Shown here one piece after another: positions 8,646-19,152 of a DNA stretch of 64,000 nucleotides; the first letter of the stretch is position 1; every line of letters begins with the position of its first letter. The stretch is from assembly GCA_026710945.1 (NCBI GenBank), contig JAPOQA010000069.1, forward strand, positions 1 through 64,000. The letters run 5' to 3'. The notes beneath the pieces are model-generated. The model searched no databases and was not told where the DNA came from. It was given only the letters and a program-made list of their open reading frames with translations. This DNA comes from Chloroflexota bacterium. GTDB lineage: Bacteria > Chloroflexota > UBA11872 > VXOZ01. Made by a program: the position numbers and the translations under genes.

Positions 8646-10349
8646 ATGGAAGTGCCTTATGATGTTCACACCACCGATGTCCTCGTAATCGGCGGCGGGC
8701 TGGCGGGTTGCTGGGCTGCGATTGCGGCCACGCGGCAGGGCAGCCGGGCGTTGGTAGTGGACAAGGGATTCGTGGGAGGGTCCGGCTGTAGCGTCTTCGC
8801 GGGTGGCGTGGTGCTCTACCTAACGCCGGATGACGATCCCGCAGACTTTGTGCGTGAACATTGCCGCGAGAGTGAGCTTCTCATAGACCCGGCGTGGGTG
8901 GAATGGTTGGTGCAGGCCAACTACGAGCGAATTTCGGAATTAGATGGCTGGGGTGCCCCTTTTGACCGCCATGAAGACGGATCCCTTCACCGCCGCCTCA
9001 TCTACGTAGGTTCGCGCGAGACGGTCTGGCGGCTTGGCTTGGACAGCGTCGAGTTGATGAAACTCATGCGCAAGCAGGTCTTGCGCACCAAGCAGGCGAA
9101 AATCCTCGATCATGCCGCAATCGTGAAGCTTCTCGTCCAGGACGGTCGAGTTGTCGGCGCGGTGGGCATCCGGCGGCAGGATGAGCGGCTCTGCCTGATT
9201 CAGGCAAAGTCCGTGGTGCTGGCAGCGGGAGGCTGTGCGTGGAAAGGGACGCACTTCGGCCACGACATGCTCTGTGGCGAGGCATATAAGCTCGCATGGG
9301 ACGCTGGCGCGTCCCTAATGAATATGGAGTATGCCAACGGCTACATTGCCACCAACACTCGCTTTGATAGCCATGGACAGTGCATTCTCGCTGCCATAGG
9401 CGGCAAGTACTTGAATGGAGAGGGTGAACCGTTTCTCGGCAAGTATTCGGATAAGGTTCCCCCGGCAATTCACGTCATCGCCCGCGGTATGGCATCCGAA
9501 ATTCGAGCTGGGCGCGGGCCGATTCAGCTTGACCTCTCCGCAGTTCCCGGCACAGATCGAGAAATGTGGTTGCACGCTTTCAAGCACATCGCGGAACTCG
9601 CCCGTCGTAGCGGGCAGGACCTTTTTGCTGAGCGCACGCAATGGCATCCGGGATTCAACGGTTCCGTGTCGGGCTCTGCGGGAATCCATATAACTGATAC
9701 CTCAATGGCTACTCGCGTGCCCGGTCTGTACGTTGCGGGAGATGCGGCCACACGCGGCTACGTGGTAGGCGCATCCAGCGGCATCACGTTTCTCAATCTC
9801 GCTTGGGCGAACGCGAGCGGCTTTGCCGCGGGTGAGGGCGCGGGGAAGTTTGCACAGGGCGTTGCTGGGGATGAGATTTCTGCTGCGAAAGCGGAGGATG
9901 CCCTGGCGGAGGCGCAGCGACCCATGGAGCGCGAGAACGGCCTGCTCCCCGATGTTGTTTACGGTCACCTGCAGACCCAGGCCATGCCAACGGAAGTAAA
10001 TATCTTCCGTGAAGGAGAGCGCATGCAACGGGCACTTGCGCACGTGCGGACTCTGCAGCGGGAGGCCGTGCCACGCCTCTTCGCGCCGGACTTCCACGAA
10101 CTCGTCAAGTGCTATGAGGTCGAGGCAACCGCCCTGACAACGGCGCTCATGTACGAGGCAGCGCTCAAGCGGACGGAGAGCCGGGGGTGGCACTACCGTG
10201 AAGACTATCCTCAGCGAGACGATAGTGGCTGGTTACGGTGGATAATCGCGGAGCCGAATGCGAGTAGTGAGCCGATCTTTCGCTACACTCCCGTACCTCG
10301 AGACCGGCTAGAGAGGTTGGGAATTCTTGAACCAGCGGCGGCGGTGTAG
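8646..10349 (+). CDS. FAD-dependent fumarate reductase/AprA-like oxidoreductase
   Basis: A 567-residue flavoprotein of the succinate dehydrogenase/fumarate reductase/adenylylsulfate reductase alpha superfamily. It shows an N-terminal FAD-binding Rossmann motif (DVLVIGGGLAGCWAA), a central SVVLAAGG segment, and the C-terminal flavin loop GLYVAGDAATRGYVVG. The ATG at 8646 is preferred over a GTG at 8634 that falls inside a repeat. It follows the ABC importer and is followed by a two-cluster ferredoxin (10663), a flavoprotein plus ferredoxin pairing like AprAB. A role in oxidising or reducing the imported compound is inferred; no other sulfate-reduction genes are present. Confidence 0.82.
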   Translation: MEVPYDVHTTDVLVIGGGLAGCWAAIAATRQGSRALVVDKGFVGGSGCSVFAGGVVLYLTPDDDPADFVREHCRESELLIDPAWVEWLVQANYERISELDGWGAPFDRHEDGSLHRRLIYVGSRETVWRLGLDSVELMKLMRKQVLRTKQAKILDHAAIVKLLVQDGRVVGAVGIRRQDERLCLIQAKSVVLAAGGCAWKGTHFGHDMLCGEAYKLAWDAGASLMNMEYANGYIATNTRFDSHGQCILAAIGGKYLNGEGEPFLGKYSDKVPPAIHVIARGMASEIRAGRGPIQLDLSAVPGTDREMWLHAFKHIAELARRSGQDLFAERTQWHPGFNGSVSGSAGIHITDTSMATRVPGLYVAGDAATRGYVVGASSGITFLNLAWANASGFAAGEGAGKFAQGVAGDEISAAKAEDALAEAQRPMERENGLLPDVVYGHLQTQAMPTEVNIFREGERMQRALAHVRTLQREAVPRLFAPDFHELVKCYEVEATALTTALMYEAALKRTESRGWHYREDYPQRDDSGWLRWIIAEPNASSEPIFRYTPVPRDRLERLGILEPAAAV

Positions 10350-10499
10350 TTTTTTATGCGCCCACAGCGCCTCCAGGACGGTTTGTCAACCGGTGTGACA
10401 CCGCACAAGGCGCCATGTGGTTTGAGAATGCTGATTAATGTATTTTGGATAACAGGCTATGTGCCTTGCCAAGATGGTGTGGGCCTATCTCGCCAAGAA

Positions 10500-10523
10500 G
10501 CGGGGGACAAGCCCCCGCGCTAC
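10500..10523 (+). repeat. 24-bp GCGGGGG/CCCCCGC palindromic repeat
   Basis: Another copy of the 1877-1900 palindrome. The rest of the 313-base gap 10350-10662 shows no convincing gene. The gap separates the flavoprotein from its likely ferredoxin partner. Confidence 0.7.
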
Positions 10524-10662
10524 GGCTTGTTGGAGGGGGATTAGGCGTACTATCGGCAAGACAATGCTAATCGAACCCAGATGCTTGGTGGAATGTGGGG
10601 TCTGGGCACGCGGCTCAGGTCGCTTCGCGGCCCAATACTGTACGTAGTGGAGATCTCTAGTA

Positions 10663-10899
10663 GTGGCAATTGAAAAAGTGTACGAAGACCTCTGTATCGG
10701 CTGCACCCTTTGCGTAAAAGTCTGCCCGTTAGACGTTCTGCGTATGGATGATAAGAAGAAAGCCTATATCAGGTACCAAGATGACTGCCAGTCTTGCTTG
10801 TTGTGCGAGATCTATTGCCCAACGGATGCCATCTACGTTGGACCGGAGAATCCCCGCGAGGTGCCATTCACCATTGTGGAATTAGCACAGGTAACCTAA
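10663..10899 (+). CDS. 2[4Fe-4S] ferredoxin, likely partner of the FAD oxidoreductase
   Basis: A 78-residue protein with two complete cluster motifs: CIGCTLCVKVCP at about residues 11-22 and CQSCLLCEIYCP at about 43-54. Each set supplies three cysteines to one [4Fe-4S] centre and one to the other. It resembles the small beta subunit of AprAB-type enzymes and free bacterial ferredoxins. The GTG start at 10663 has a GTGGAG-like site upstream. Its position after the flavoprotein suggests it carries electrons to or from that enzyme. Confidence 0.85.
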   Translation: MAIEKVYEDLCIGCTLCVKVCPLDVLRMDDKKKAYIRYQDDCQSCLLCEIYCPTDAIYVGPENPREVPFTIVELAQVT

Positions 10900-10950
10900 C
10901 GGCTCTGTGGCGCCGCCGGCATTTTTCATTGCGCAGAGGCGGGTATTGCT

Positions 10951-11035
10951 CCCTCTCCCTGGGGAGAGGGCCGGGGTGAGGGGGAAGTGTAACGTCCCAG
11001 CAGGAGAACGCAGACGCAGGTTTGCAACCTGCGTC
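10951..11035. repeat. two short inverted repeats between ferredoxin and hydrolase
   Basis: 10951-10983 is a copy of the CCCTCTCCC/GGGAGAGGG family with a trailing GGGGTGAGGG. 11012-11035 is a near-perfect palindrome with arms GACGCAGGT and ACCTGCGTC. The second could fold as a hairpin, but no T-run follows it, so a terminator role is unproven. Confidence 0.6.
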
Positions 11036-11147
11036 ATTTCCCTATAATGTATGGCAATTGCGCGGATGTGGCTTGATTTTCAAGCAAACGTGTAGAATCA
11101 TTGAGCTTGGCGCATAGCTCTATCGGTTTGAAAAGGAGAACACGCTC

Positions 11148-12176
11148 GTGAGTGAAGCATTCGATTTCGATACGTACATCATGGCGCACTACGAGAAACA
11201 CCCCCCGCTGCTGCACTTTGCCGGCGAGAGTCGTGAGGAGTGGTACGTGTGGCAGCAGCAATTGCGGGCGCGGCTGCTTGACCTCATGGAGCCGTTTCCG
11301 GAGCAGGTACCGCTGGAGGCACGCGTCGTCGAGCATCGGGAGCAGTTTGGCGTCCATTACGAGAAAGTGGTGTACACTACTGCCGAAGACGTCCAGGTTC
11401 CGGCGTGGCTCTTGATTCCGGAGGATGTCGCGCAGCCGGCTCCCGGCATCATCTGCTTACACGGACACGGAATATACGGCAAGGATAACGTGGCGCATGT
11501 GGACTACGGTGAGGAAGATAGGGCCCGCGCGATCGAACGCGCTAACTATGACTACGGCCTGCAGCTTGCCAGGCGCGGTTTTGTGACCCTGTGCCCCGAC
11601 GCGCGGGGCTTTGGCGAGCGCAGTGAAGACTTCCGGCGCTACGGCAACCGCGACGGCTGCAACGTGAACGGCATCAAGACCTTCCTCTTCGGCATGAACC
11701 TGATGGCGCTCAACACCTGGGACGACATGCGGGGACTTGACTACTTGGCGAGCCGCCCGGAAGTAGACGCGGACCGGCTTGGTTGCATCGGCCTCTCGTT
11801 TGGCGGCACACGCGCAATGTACCTTGCGGCAGTGGATGAGCGGGTGAAAGCGGCTGACGTGGTGTGCTATTTGACGACCTTCAAGCAGTATGCGCTCACC
11901 CAGGGCAACTTCTGCGGATCGCAGTTCGTACCCGGCATCCTCAAGTACGCGGAAGTGGCCGATGTTTGCGGCTTAGTAGCGCCGCGGGCGCTCCTCATCG
12001 AGTCCGGCATACAAGACGGAGGCTTTCCGATTGCGGCCGCGCGTGAGGCGTATGCACACTTGGAAACCATCTACGCGGCGGCGCAGGTATCGGAAAGCCT
12101 CTGGCTCGACGAATTCGACGGCGGGCACGAGTTCAGCGGTGCCAAAGCCTTCGACTTCTTCAACGCCTACCTTTGA
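11148..12176 (+). CDS. alpha/beta hydrolase, dienelactone hydrolase-like
   Basis: A 342-residue alpha/beta hydrolase. The oxyanion region is ICLHGHGIYGKD, the nucleophile elbow is GLSFGG, and the likely acid and base are the Asp in ESGIQDGGF and the His in DGGHEF. This resembles acetyl xylan esterase/dienelactone hydrolase-like proteins found in large numbers in environmental bacteria. It probably cleaves an ester in the cytoplasm, since no signal peptide is visible. The start is supported by AAAAGGAG upstream. Its 3' end overlaps the convergent PRC-barrel gene by ten bases. Confidence 0.82.
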   Translation: MSEAFDFDTYIMAHYEKHPPLLHFAGESREEWYVWQQQLRARLLDLMEPFPEQVPLEARVVEHREQFGVHYEKVVYTTAEDVQVPAWLLIPEDVAQPAPGIICLHGHGIYGKDNVAHVDYGEEDRARAIERANYDYGLQLARRGFVTLCPDARGFGERSEDFRRYGNRDGCNVNGIKTFLFGMNLMALNTWDDMRGLDYLASRPEVDADRLGCIGLSFGGTRAMYLAAVDERVKAADVVCYLTTFKQYALTQGNFCGSQFVPGILKYAEVADVCGLVAPRALLIESGIQDGGFPIAAAREAYAHLETIYAAAQVSESLWLDEFDGGHEFSGAKAFDFFNAYL

Positions 12177-12439
12177 GACGTAGGCCGCGTGAGACGTAGG
12201 CCGCGCGCGTTGTGGTGCAGCCGGTCACGGCGTACAAGCTGGCGCCGGTTCCCCAACCCCAGAATGCTAGGAGACGCGATTTCAGCGTAGACCGTCTCGT
12301 TGGTCTCCGTGTCTACGACAACGGCGCGCACTTTGCCCATTACGCGGTTGCACCGGTCGTAGACGCGCAACCCGCGCAGATCTTGAAACTGCGTATCCGG
12401 CCTGTCTGCTAACTCGCGCTCGAGGCGACGGAGGGGCAT
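12167..12439 (-). CDS. PRC-barrel domain protein
   Basis: A 90-residue protein whose core (LRGLRVYDRCNRVMGKV, then VYAEIAS) has the pattern of PRC-barrel beta-barrels, which occur in RimM, in photosynthetic reaction centre H subunits and in many small stand-alone proteins of unknown role. I placed the start at the ATG at 12439 because an AAGGAAGG site lies six bases before it. The last ten bases overlap the convergent hydrolase gene. Confidence 0.7.
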   Translation of the reverse strand: MPLRRLERELADRPDTQFQDLRGLRVYDRCNRVMGKVRAVVVDTETNETVYAEIASPSILGLGNRRQLVRRDRLHHNARGLRLTRPTSQR

Positions 12440-12743
12440 ATATTGCCTTCCTTTCATCTGCTTCACTTTCTTCTCATATCCAGTATCTCCGAGGAAGATT
12501 AGAGCAACATGAAAGGAAGGTTGTCGTGAGATTAAGGCCGGTGATCAGAGCAGTCGGTGTGGCCGCGCAGCCGCGCGGACGGCAAGCGTTGGTTGAGGGA
12601 GCGCGCGCATACGCCCGCTGCGGCCGGGCCGATCCATTAGTGGTGAGAATGGCTTAGAGGGTGTGTGAAAAGGACGTCCGCTCACCCTTCGACAGGCTCA
12701 GGGCGAACGGATGGTGTGGTTAAGAGCTTCTCGCACATCTTCT
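12440..12743. other. intergenic stretch with one dispersed repeat
   Basis: No gene is visible. At 12685-12710 there is one copy of a repeat reading CCCTTCGACAGGCTCAGG followed by GCGAACGG. Other copies lie at 35335-35358 (reverse), 41655-41681, 41831-41854 (reverse) and 43849-43875. Confidence 0.6.
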
Positions 12744-14033
12744 TTAGACGGCTTGCGGAGTCTTGTCTGTGGGAGCAGTCTGTTCCGTCGTGTCGTCCAC
12801 ACGGAAGATGAACCAAGCGGCAATCGCCATCATGGGTAGGAAAGCTGCAACCGCCACTGGGCGGCCCCAATCCAGACCGTTGACGATTAATGCCCAGATG
12901 AGCGGGCCGATAATGGCGGCAAAGCGTCCCACCATGGCATAGAGGCCGTAAAACTGGCCGATGTGCTCTGCTGGGGCGAGACGCAGCATCAGGGGCCGGT
13001 CGGCGGCCCACGTGGAACCGAGCGCATATCCCCCGAGCGGCGCAATTGCCCAGAATAAGACTGGGGCGAGGCTGAAGAGAGGTATGGAGAATGTCAGGGT
13101 GATGACGAAAGACCACAGCCCGATCACCATCAGCAAGGACGGCTTTGGGCCAATCCAATCTACGACAAAGCCCCACGACAACCCGCCCAAAGTGGCCCCG
13201 AGGATGCCTAGCAGCAAGGCTATCTGCACCTCTGACTCGCTAAAGCCCACCTCATTGGTCAAGTAGATACCCATGAAAATGATGAAGGTATTCGCGGCGT
13301 CAGTATAGAAGACGCGACCAATGAGAAAACGTCGCAGGTTCGGTAGTTCACCCAAGCGGGCGAGCGTCTGGCGGAGATCTTTGAGCGCGCGACCGGCAGC
13401 CTGTTTCCCCAGTATGACGCTGCCGACTCGTGGCTGCTCACGCACCCAAAGAAAGCAGGGCACGGCAAATATCAGGAAGAGTACCGCAGTCAACTTGAAA
13501 ACGAGCGGTTTTGCGTCGGGATTGTTCTCCAAGACGATGAGGCCCATGATAATGCCGATGAACGACCCCATGTAGCCTATACCGACACCAATGCCGCCCA
13601 CGCGCCCCCGGTTCTCCGGCGTGCTAACGACCGGGAGCAGCGCGTCGTAGAAGATTAGTCCGGATTGATAGAAGACGTTGGCAACGATGAATATCAGGAG
13701 CGCAATGAATATGCCCGTGATGCCCAGCAGGAACGTCGCAAGGCAACACACAAGCGTCGTCGCAATGAGAAACGGCATCCTGCGAGGCGTCTGGTCCGAG
13801 AGCGCGCCCAAGAACGGTGCCACCAGGAAGACAACGAACATGGAGAAGCTATTGGCGAGTGCGTAATCGCTGTCCTTCCCGCCCATGTCGTTGACGATCC
13901 ACAGTGAGAAATAGAGCGAAACGATATTAAAGGAGAATATCGTGTTGGCAAGGTCGTAGAGCACCCAACTTCCGACTGCGAGGAGCTTGGGACGTTCGGG
14001 CGCGGCGGCGGTCGCGGTGGCTGCCATAGACAC
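12744..14033 (-). CDS. UMF1/Atg22-like major facilitator transporter
   Basis: A 429-residue membrane protein with about 12 hydrophobic segments. The N-terminus (SWVLYDLANTIFSFNIVSLY) and the following loop (APFLGALSDQTPRRMPFL) are characteristic of the UMF1/Atg22-like branch of the major facilitator superfamily; bacterial members have no settled substrate. The second half has the expected repeat (LSWGFVVDWIGPKPSLL). The predicted start is a GTG two codons before an ATG; neither has a strong ribosome site. Confidence 0.8.
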   Translation of the reverse strand: MSMAATATAAAPERPKLLAVGSWVLYDLANTIFSFNIVSLYFSLWIVNDMGGKDSDYALANSFSMFVVFLVAPFLGALSDQTPRRMPFLIATTLVCCLATFLLGITGIFIALLIFIVANVFYQSGLIFYDALLPVVSTPENRGRVGGIGVGIGYMGSFIGIIMGLIVLENNPDAKPLVFKLTAVLFLIFAVPCFLWVREQPRVGSVILGKQAAGRALKDLRQTLARLGELPNLRRFLIGRVFYTDAANTFIIFMGIYLTNEVGFSESEVQIALLLGILGATLGGLSWGFVVDWIGPKPSLLMVIGLWSFVITLTFSIPLFSLAPVLFWAIAPLGGYALGSTWAADRPLMLRLAPAEHIGQFYGLYAMVGRFAAIIGPLIWALIVNGLDWGRPVAVAAFLPMMAIAAWFIFRVDDTTEQTAPTDKTPQAV

Positions 14034-14287
14034 CTGTTCTAATAGCTAGCTCTGCGGGAGAGCGGCGAAGCGTTTGAGAATACGTGTGGTGATCATCGTG
14101 CCGGCTTGGCGCTGGTTAGTTGCAAAGGCCTCTTAGCGCCGAAGCCGGATTGCTGTACTTCCGAAATCAGCCTTGGAGAATTCTTTGGCAACAATCTGTT
14201 TCTCATCTTCGGTCTTTGAATGCCAAGTTGATAGGAGTATAGCAGTTGCGTGGACGAGAGTCATTGCGCCGCCACGTAGGACAATGG

Positions 14288-15094
14288 CTAATCGATTGAA
14301 ACCTCAAGTCCTGCAAGCAGTCTCTCTGCCAAGGCGGCCATCGTCTTCACGTGGCTAACATGCTTGGCGTAAGCGTCAAGCCCGACCCGGGTATCGATGT
14401 ATTCCACGGCAAGAGGTCCCGAGTAACCGACCTGCACCAGCCCGCGGAGAAGTGCGGAAAAGTCCACGCATCCCTCGCCGGGCGGCACAAGGATTCTGTC
14501 AGGAGATGTGCCCGCGTCGCGAAGGTGGACGATGCGTGTATGGGGAAACGTAGCTGAGAAGTCGCGGCCCTGCCACGGGCCGGCGTAGAAATGCGAGGGG
14601 TCGAGGGCGAGGCCGAGATTCGGCGCCGACTCGCCCAGCCGCACCGCTACGGCCGGTAGTTCGGTGAGGCAACCGATGTGCGTCTCGAGACAGAGCGTGA
14701 CGCCGTAGCGATCGGCGAGAGCGGCAAGTAGTCGCAATTCTTCTATCGCTGTTCCCAAAGGCGTGCCGTTTGCAGGCGCATTGATGCAGATTGCTGGGAG
14801 ATCGTGGGAGGCGGCGAGCGCAGCAACGGCTGCAGTCTGTTCTTCCAACGAGACGCTGGCAGCCCGCTCGAGACCCACATTCATCGCGCTGAGCGCCACG
14901 CCGGCTTGCTCCAATCCCCGCTGCAGCGTGTCGCCAAAACTTTCACCGGAATGCACCAGATCCGATGCGCTCACGTGCGCCCAGGCCTGCACACCCAAAT
15001 CGACATAACGAAAGCCTAATTGTGCAATGCGCCTTAGCGCTTCATCAAGCGGCAACTGTGTGAAGCAAAGCGTCGAACACGCGACGTGCAGCAT
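14288..15094 (-). CDS. sugar phosphate isomerase/epimerase-like TIM barrel
   Basis: A 268-residue xylose isomerase-like TIM barrel (AP_endonuc_2 family). Features include the QLGFRYVDLGVQAW segment, CLETHIG with a likely metal-binding glutamate, ALDPSHFYAGPW, and HLRDAG then GEGCVDF near the C-terminus. Such proteins isomerise or epimerise sugars or act on inositol and hydroxypyruvate, usually with a divalent metal. A second, distant member lies at 40764-41600. The substrate is unknown. Confidence 0.75.
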   Translation of the reverse strand: MLHVACSTLCFTQLPLDEALRRIAQLGFRYVDLGVQAWAHVSASDLVHSGESFGDTLQRGLEQAGVALSAMNVGLERAASVSLEEQTAAVAALAASHDLPAICINAPANGTPLGTAIEELRLLAALADRYGVTLCLETHIGCLTELPAVAVRLGESAPNLGLALDPSHFYAGPWQGRDFSATFPHTRIVHLRDAGTSPDRILVPPGEGCVDFSALLRGLVQVGYSGPLAVEYIDTRVGLDAYAKHVSHVKTMAALAERLLAGLEVSID

Positions 15095-15272
15095 GGTTGA
15101 TCTTGCATCTCCCTAGGCAGGGCCTATGTTTTTTCTTCTCAATCGATCTACTGAAGACTACCGCTCAAGAGTTTAGCAGCGTAGCAGTGATCTTCTGTGG
15201 TATGCAATCTAAGATACCTAATCCTTGTGGATGGTAACAGGCCGCCCGGCGGGCACAGGTTGCAAATCTATG

Positions 15273-15962
15273 CTATTCACTTGTCCGTGTGATTGCGAGC
15301 ATCTCGTTAGCGCCTTTGAGAAACTCGTACGGCACCGTCCGCACCGTAGCAAAGAAACCTTCGTGGCGGAGGGCATTGAGCGCCAGAGCGAGGTGGGGCG
15401 AGACCCGGCCATCCAGATCGAGTAGAGGAAAGACGCGGACTTCAGTTGCGACGCGGCAGAATTCGCGCAGGGCCGCAACATGAAAGGCTCCACTCAAGTG
15501 CTCGGAGTACAGAAAGAGAAAATTGGAACAGAGCGCAAGATCGAAGGCCTTGTCGGCAAAGGCGAGGCGGGGGAGCGCAGAGGCGACATAGCGGTTGCCT
15601 CGCTGGCTGCACCCAAAATCGCGGATGAAAACTCCCATGGCGGTCTGCCGCATTGCGCCGAGCGCCTCGATAGACGGTATGGTATCCCATACGAAATTGT
15701 CGCGCTTCGCAGGCATCTGGGCCATCATCATCGCGTACGTTTCGTCGAAGCCCAGCCGAAGATCCTGAGCGCTAAAGACATAGATGGGATCGCAGGACAC
15801 GACCTGATGGCCGCGCGCTGTCATCTCCGCGTTGAAGCTTGCGGGGCCGTCCGCGCAGCCCAGGATGCGCTTCCCCAGGTCTTGCTGGCTAAGTGCAAAC
15901 ATGCCCACATACTCAGCCAGCGAGCGACCCCAGGGCACAACACGAGACAATTGCACGCCCAT
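15273..15962 (-). CDS. methyltransferase-like protein at the end of the trp operon
   Basis: A 229-residue protein beginning 16 bases after trpA. The segment RILGCADGPASFNAEMTARG followed by VVSCDPIY resembles a class I methyltransferase motif I and the acidic residue after strand 2. Later, FDLALCSNFLFLYSEHL matches the region after motif II. I cannot name a substrate. The tight spacing and AAAGGGG ribosome site suggest it is co-transcribed with the trp genes, though a metabolic link is not established. Confidence 0.6.
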   Translation of the reverse strand: MGVQLSRVVPWGRSLAEYVGMFALSQQDLGKRILGCADGPASFNAEMTARGHQVVSCDPIYVFSAQDLRLGFDETYAMMMAQMPAKRDNFVWDTIPSIEALGAMRQTAMGVFIRDFGCSQRGNRYVASALPRLAFADKAFDLALCSNFLFLYSEHLSGAFHVAALREFCRVATEVRVFPLLDLDGRVSPHLALALNALRHEGFFATVRTVPYEFLKGANEMLAITRTSE

Positions 15963-15978
15963 GCGTGCCCCTTTACGG

Positions 15979-16782
15979 TTAGTGTGTGTGGGCAGTAGCC
16001 TCGCGCATGGCGCTTACGAGTTCCGTCAGGGCCGCAAAACGTCGATTTGCGGGGGTCTCGTCCAGCACATTTATCAGGGCGCTCGCGCTCACCACACCCT
16101 CGGCGATCTGCGCTATCGTGGCAACGTGCTCGGGCCGCGACACCCCAAAGCCCACGGCCAGGGGCAGGTCGGTGTGCTGGCGCACGCGGCCGAGAAAGTC
16201 TGGCAGCGTGGCGGAGAGTTGCTCGCGGGCACCGGTGACGCCGGTGAGCGATACGCAGTAGACGAAGCCACTGCCGGCGTTGACGTTGGCCGCGATGCGG
16301 GATTCCGTACTCGTAGGTGCCAGCAGCGGGATGAGGTCGAGTCCATGCGCCTGGGCAAGGCCCCCAAACTCCTGTCCCTCTTCCGGCGGCAAGTCCGGTA
16401 CGATGAAGCCGTCGAGACCGATCTCGGCGGCTGCGTCCACAACGCGCTCCAAACCGAAATGGAGGAAGGGGTTGTTGTACCCCATGAAGACAAGGGGGGT
16501 TGTGACTCCTTCCGCCCGCAGCTCGCGTACGAGGTCAAGCGACATGCGAAGCGTGGTGCCCTGTTCGAGAGCGACTTGCGATGCGTGTTGGATTGTTGCT
16601 CCGTCGGCAAGGGGGTCGGAGAAGGGAATGCCGAGCTCGACGATGTCCGAGCCACCGGCAAGCAGTGCGCGCACGACGTCCGCAGAATGGGAAGGTGTGG
16701 GATACCCGACGGTAGCGTAGGTGATGAGCGCGGCTCGATTCTCTGCCTTCGCTTGGGCGAACGCTGCACTAATGCGACTCAC
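15979..16782 (-). CDS. trpA: tryptophan synthase alpha subunit
   Basis: A 267-residue TIM barrel that splits indole-3-glycerol phosphate into indole and glyceraldehyde 3-phosphate. Diagnostic stretches are [14 protein letters not shown] (catalytic Glu and phosphate-side residues), [19 protein letters not shown] (second catalytic Asp) and [12 protein letters not shown]. Length is normal for the family. The ATG overlaps the trpB stop (ATGA), the usual arrangement for coupled production of the alpha2beta2 complex. Confidence 0.97.
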   Translation of the reverse strand: MSRISAAFAQAKAENRAALITYATVGYPTPSHSADVVRALLAGGSDIVELGIPFSDPLADGATIQHASQVALEQGTTLRMSLDLVRELRAEGVTTPLVFMGYNNPFLHFGLERVVDAAAEIGLDGFIVPDLPPEEGQEFGGLAQAHGLDLIPLLAPTSTESRIAANVNAGSGFVYCVSLTGVTGAREQLSATLPDFLGRVRQHTDLPLAVGFGVSRPEHVATIAQIAEGVVSASALINVLDETPANRRFAALTELVSAMREATAHTH

Positions 16783-17978
16783 AGCGCCACCCCCAGTCCT
16801 TCGGCGACGATGGTCATGTCTTTGTCCCCGCGGCCGGAGAGATTGACCAAGACTATGTTGTCCGTGGGCAGTTCACTCGCCATTTGCGCGGCGTGGTACA
16901 TGGCATGCGCAGGTTCCAACGCGGGAATGATGCCTTCGGCCCGGCAGAGGTGCTGAAAGCCCTCCAGCGCCTGCTCGTCCGTCACACCGACGTACTCCGC
17001 GCGCCCCAGGTCTTTCAAGTAGCTGTGCTCGGGGCCGACCCCGGGGTAATCCAGACCGGCGGAGATGCTATGGGGTTCGTAGATCTGGCCCTCGTCGTCC
17101 TGCAGCAGGTAGCTCTTGGCGCCGTGGAGCGTGCCGGGCGTGCCGGCCACAAGCGTGGCGGCGTGCTCGCCGCTTTCGATGCCGTGCCCGGCGGCTTCCA
17201 CACCAACCAAACGCACGTCGGTATCATCCATAAAGGAATGAAAGATGCCTATGGCGTTGCTGCCGCCGCCCACGCACGCTACCACGACGTCAGGCAAGCG
17301 CCCAAACTGTTGCAAGCACTGTTCCCGCGCTTCGCTGCCGATGACGCTCTGCAGGTCGCGCACGATCGTGGGATATGGATGCGGACCCACCACGGAGCCG
17401 ATGATGTAGTGGGTGGTCTCCACGTTGGTCACCCAGTCACGAATGGTCTCGTTGATAGCGTCCTTGAGCGTGCGGCTGCCGGACATGACCGGCACGACGG
17501 TCGCGCCGAGCAGTTTCATGCGGAAGACGTTGAGCGTTTGGCGGTGCACGTCAACCTCGCCCATGTAGACGATGCACTCGAGTCCGAGCATGGCGCACGC
17601 GGCGGCCGTGGCGACGCCATGCTGTCCGGCGCCGGTCTCGGCGATAATGCGGGTCCGCCCGATGCGCTTGGCGAGGAGCGCTTGGCCGAGAGCATTGTTG
17701 ATCTTGTGGGCGCCCGTGTGCGCCAGGTCCTCGCGCTTGAGGTATATCTGCGCGCCGCCGATTTCCGCGGTCAGGCGGGCGGCATGGTAGATCGGCGTGG
17801 GGCGTCCGACGTAGCGGTCCAGCAAGGCATTGAGTTCCTGCTGGAAATCAGCGTCGTCATGTATGTCAGCGTAGGCTTCCTCCAATTCTTCCAAGGCCGG
17901 TATTACGGTTTCGGGAACGTAACGGCCCCCATAGGGGCCAAACTGTCCCCGCACGGTGAGTGGTGGTGATGTTGCCAC
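16779..17978 (-). CDS. trpB: tryptophan synthase beta subunit
   Basis: A 399-residue PLP enzyme that joins indole and serine. Hallmarks: [12 protein letters not shown] at the N-terminus, the PLP lysine in [13 protein letters not shown], the catalytic-loop region [12 protein letters not shown], and the phosphate-binding GGGSNAIG. It is the TrpB1 type that works with TrpA. I chose GTG at 17978 because TAGGAG lies seven bases upstream; a longer reading from 18014 lacks such a site. The first gene of the BA pair, it starts 84 bases after trpS. Confidence 0.96.
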   Translation of the reverse strand: MATSPPLTVRGQFGPYGGRYVPETVIPALEELEEAYADIHDDADFQQELNALLDRYVGRPTPIYHAARLTAEIGGAQIYLKREDLAHTGAHKINNALGQALLAKRIGRTRIIAETGAGQHGVATAAACAMLGLECIVYMGEVDVHRQTLNVFRMKLLGATVVPVMSGSRTLKDAINETIRDWVTNVETTHYIIGSVVGPHPYPTIVRDLQSVIGSEAREQCLQQFGRLPDVVVACVGGGSNAIGIFHSFMDDTDVRLVGVEAAGHGIESGEHAATLVAGTPGTLHGAKSYLLQDDEGQIYEPHSISAGLDYPGVGPEHSYLKDLGRAEYVGVTDEQALEGFQHLCRAEGIIPALEPAHAMYHAAQMASELPTDNIVLVNLSGRGDKDMTIVAEGLGVAL

Positions 17979-18062
17979 TTGATCGCTCCTATTGTTTCGT
18001 GCCGTCGAGCGCACGAGGCGCGTCGGGGCATTGCGTGCTTGCCGGTTCTCGATTTGCCGCGT

Positions 18063-19133
<1,071 letters not shown>

Positions 19134-19152
19134 AGTTCTCTTTCCTCCTGGT

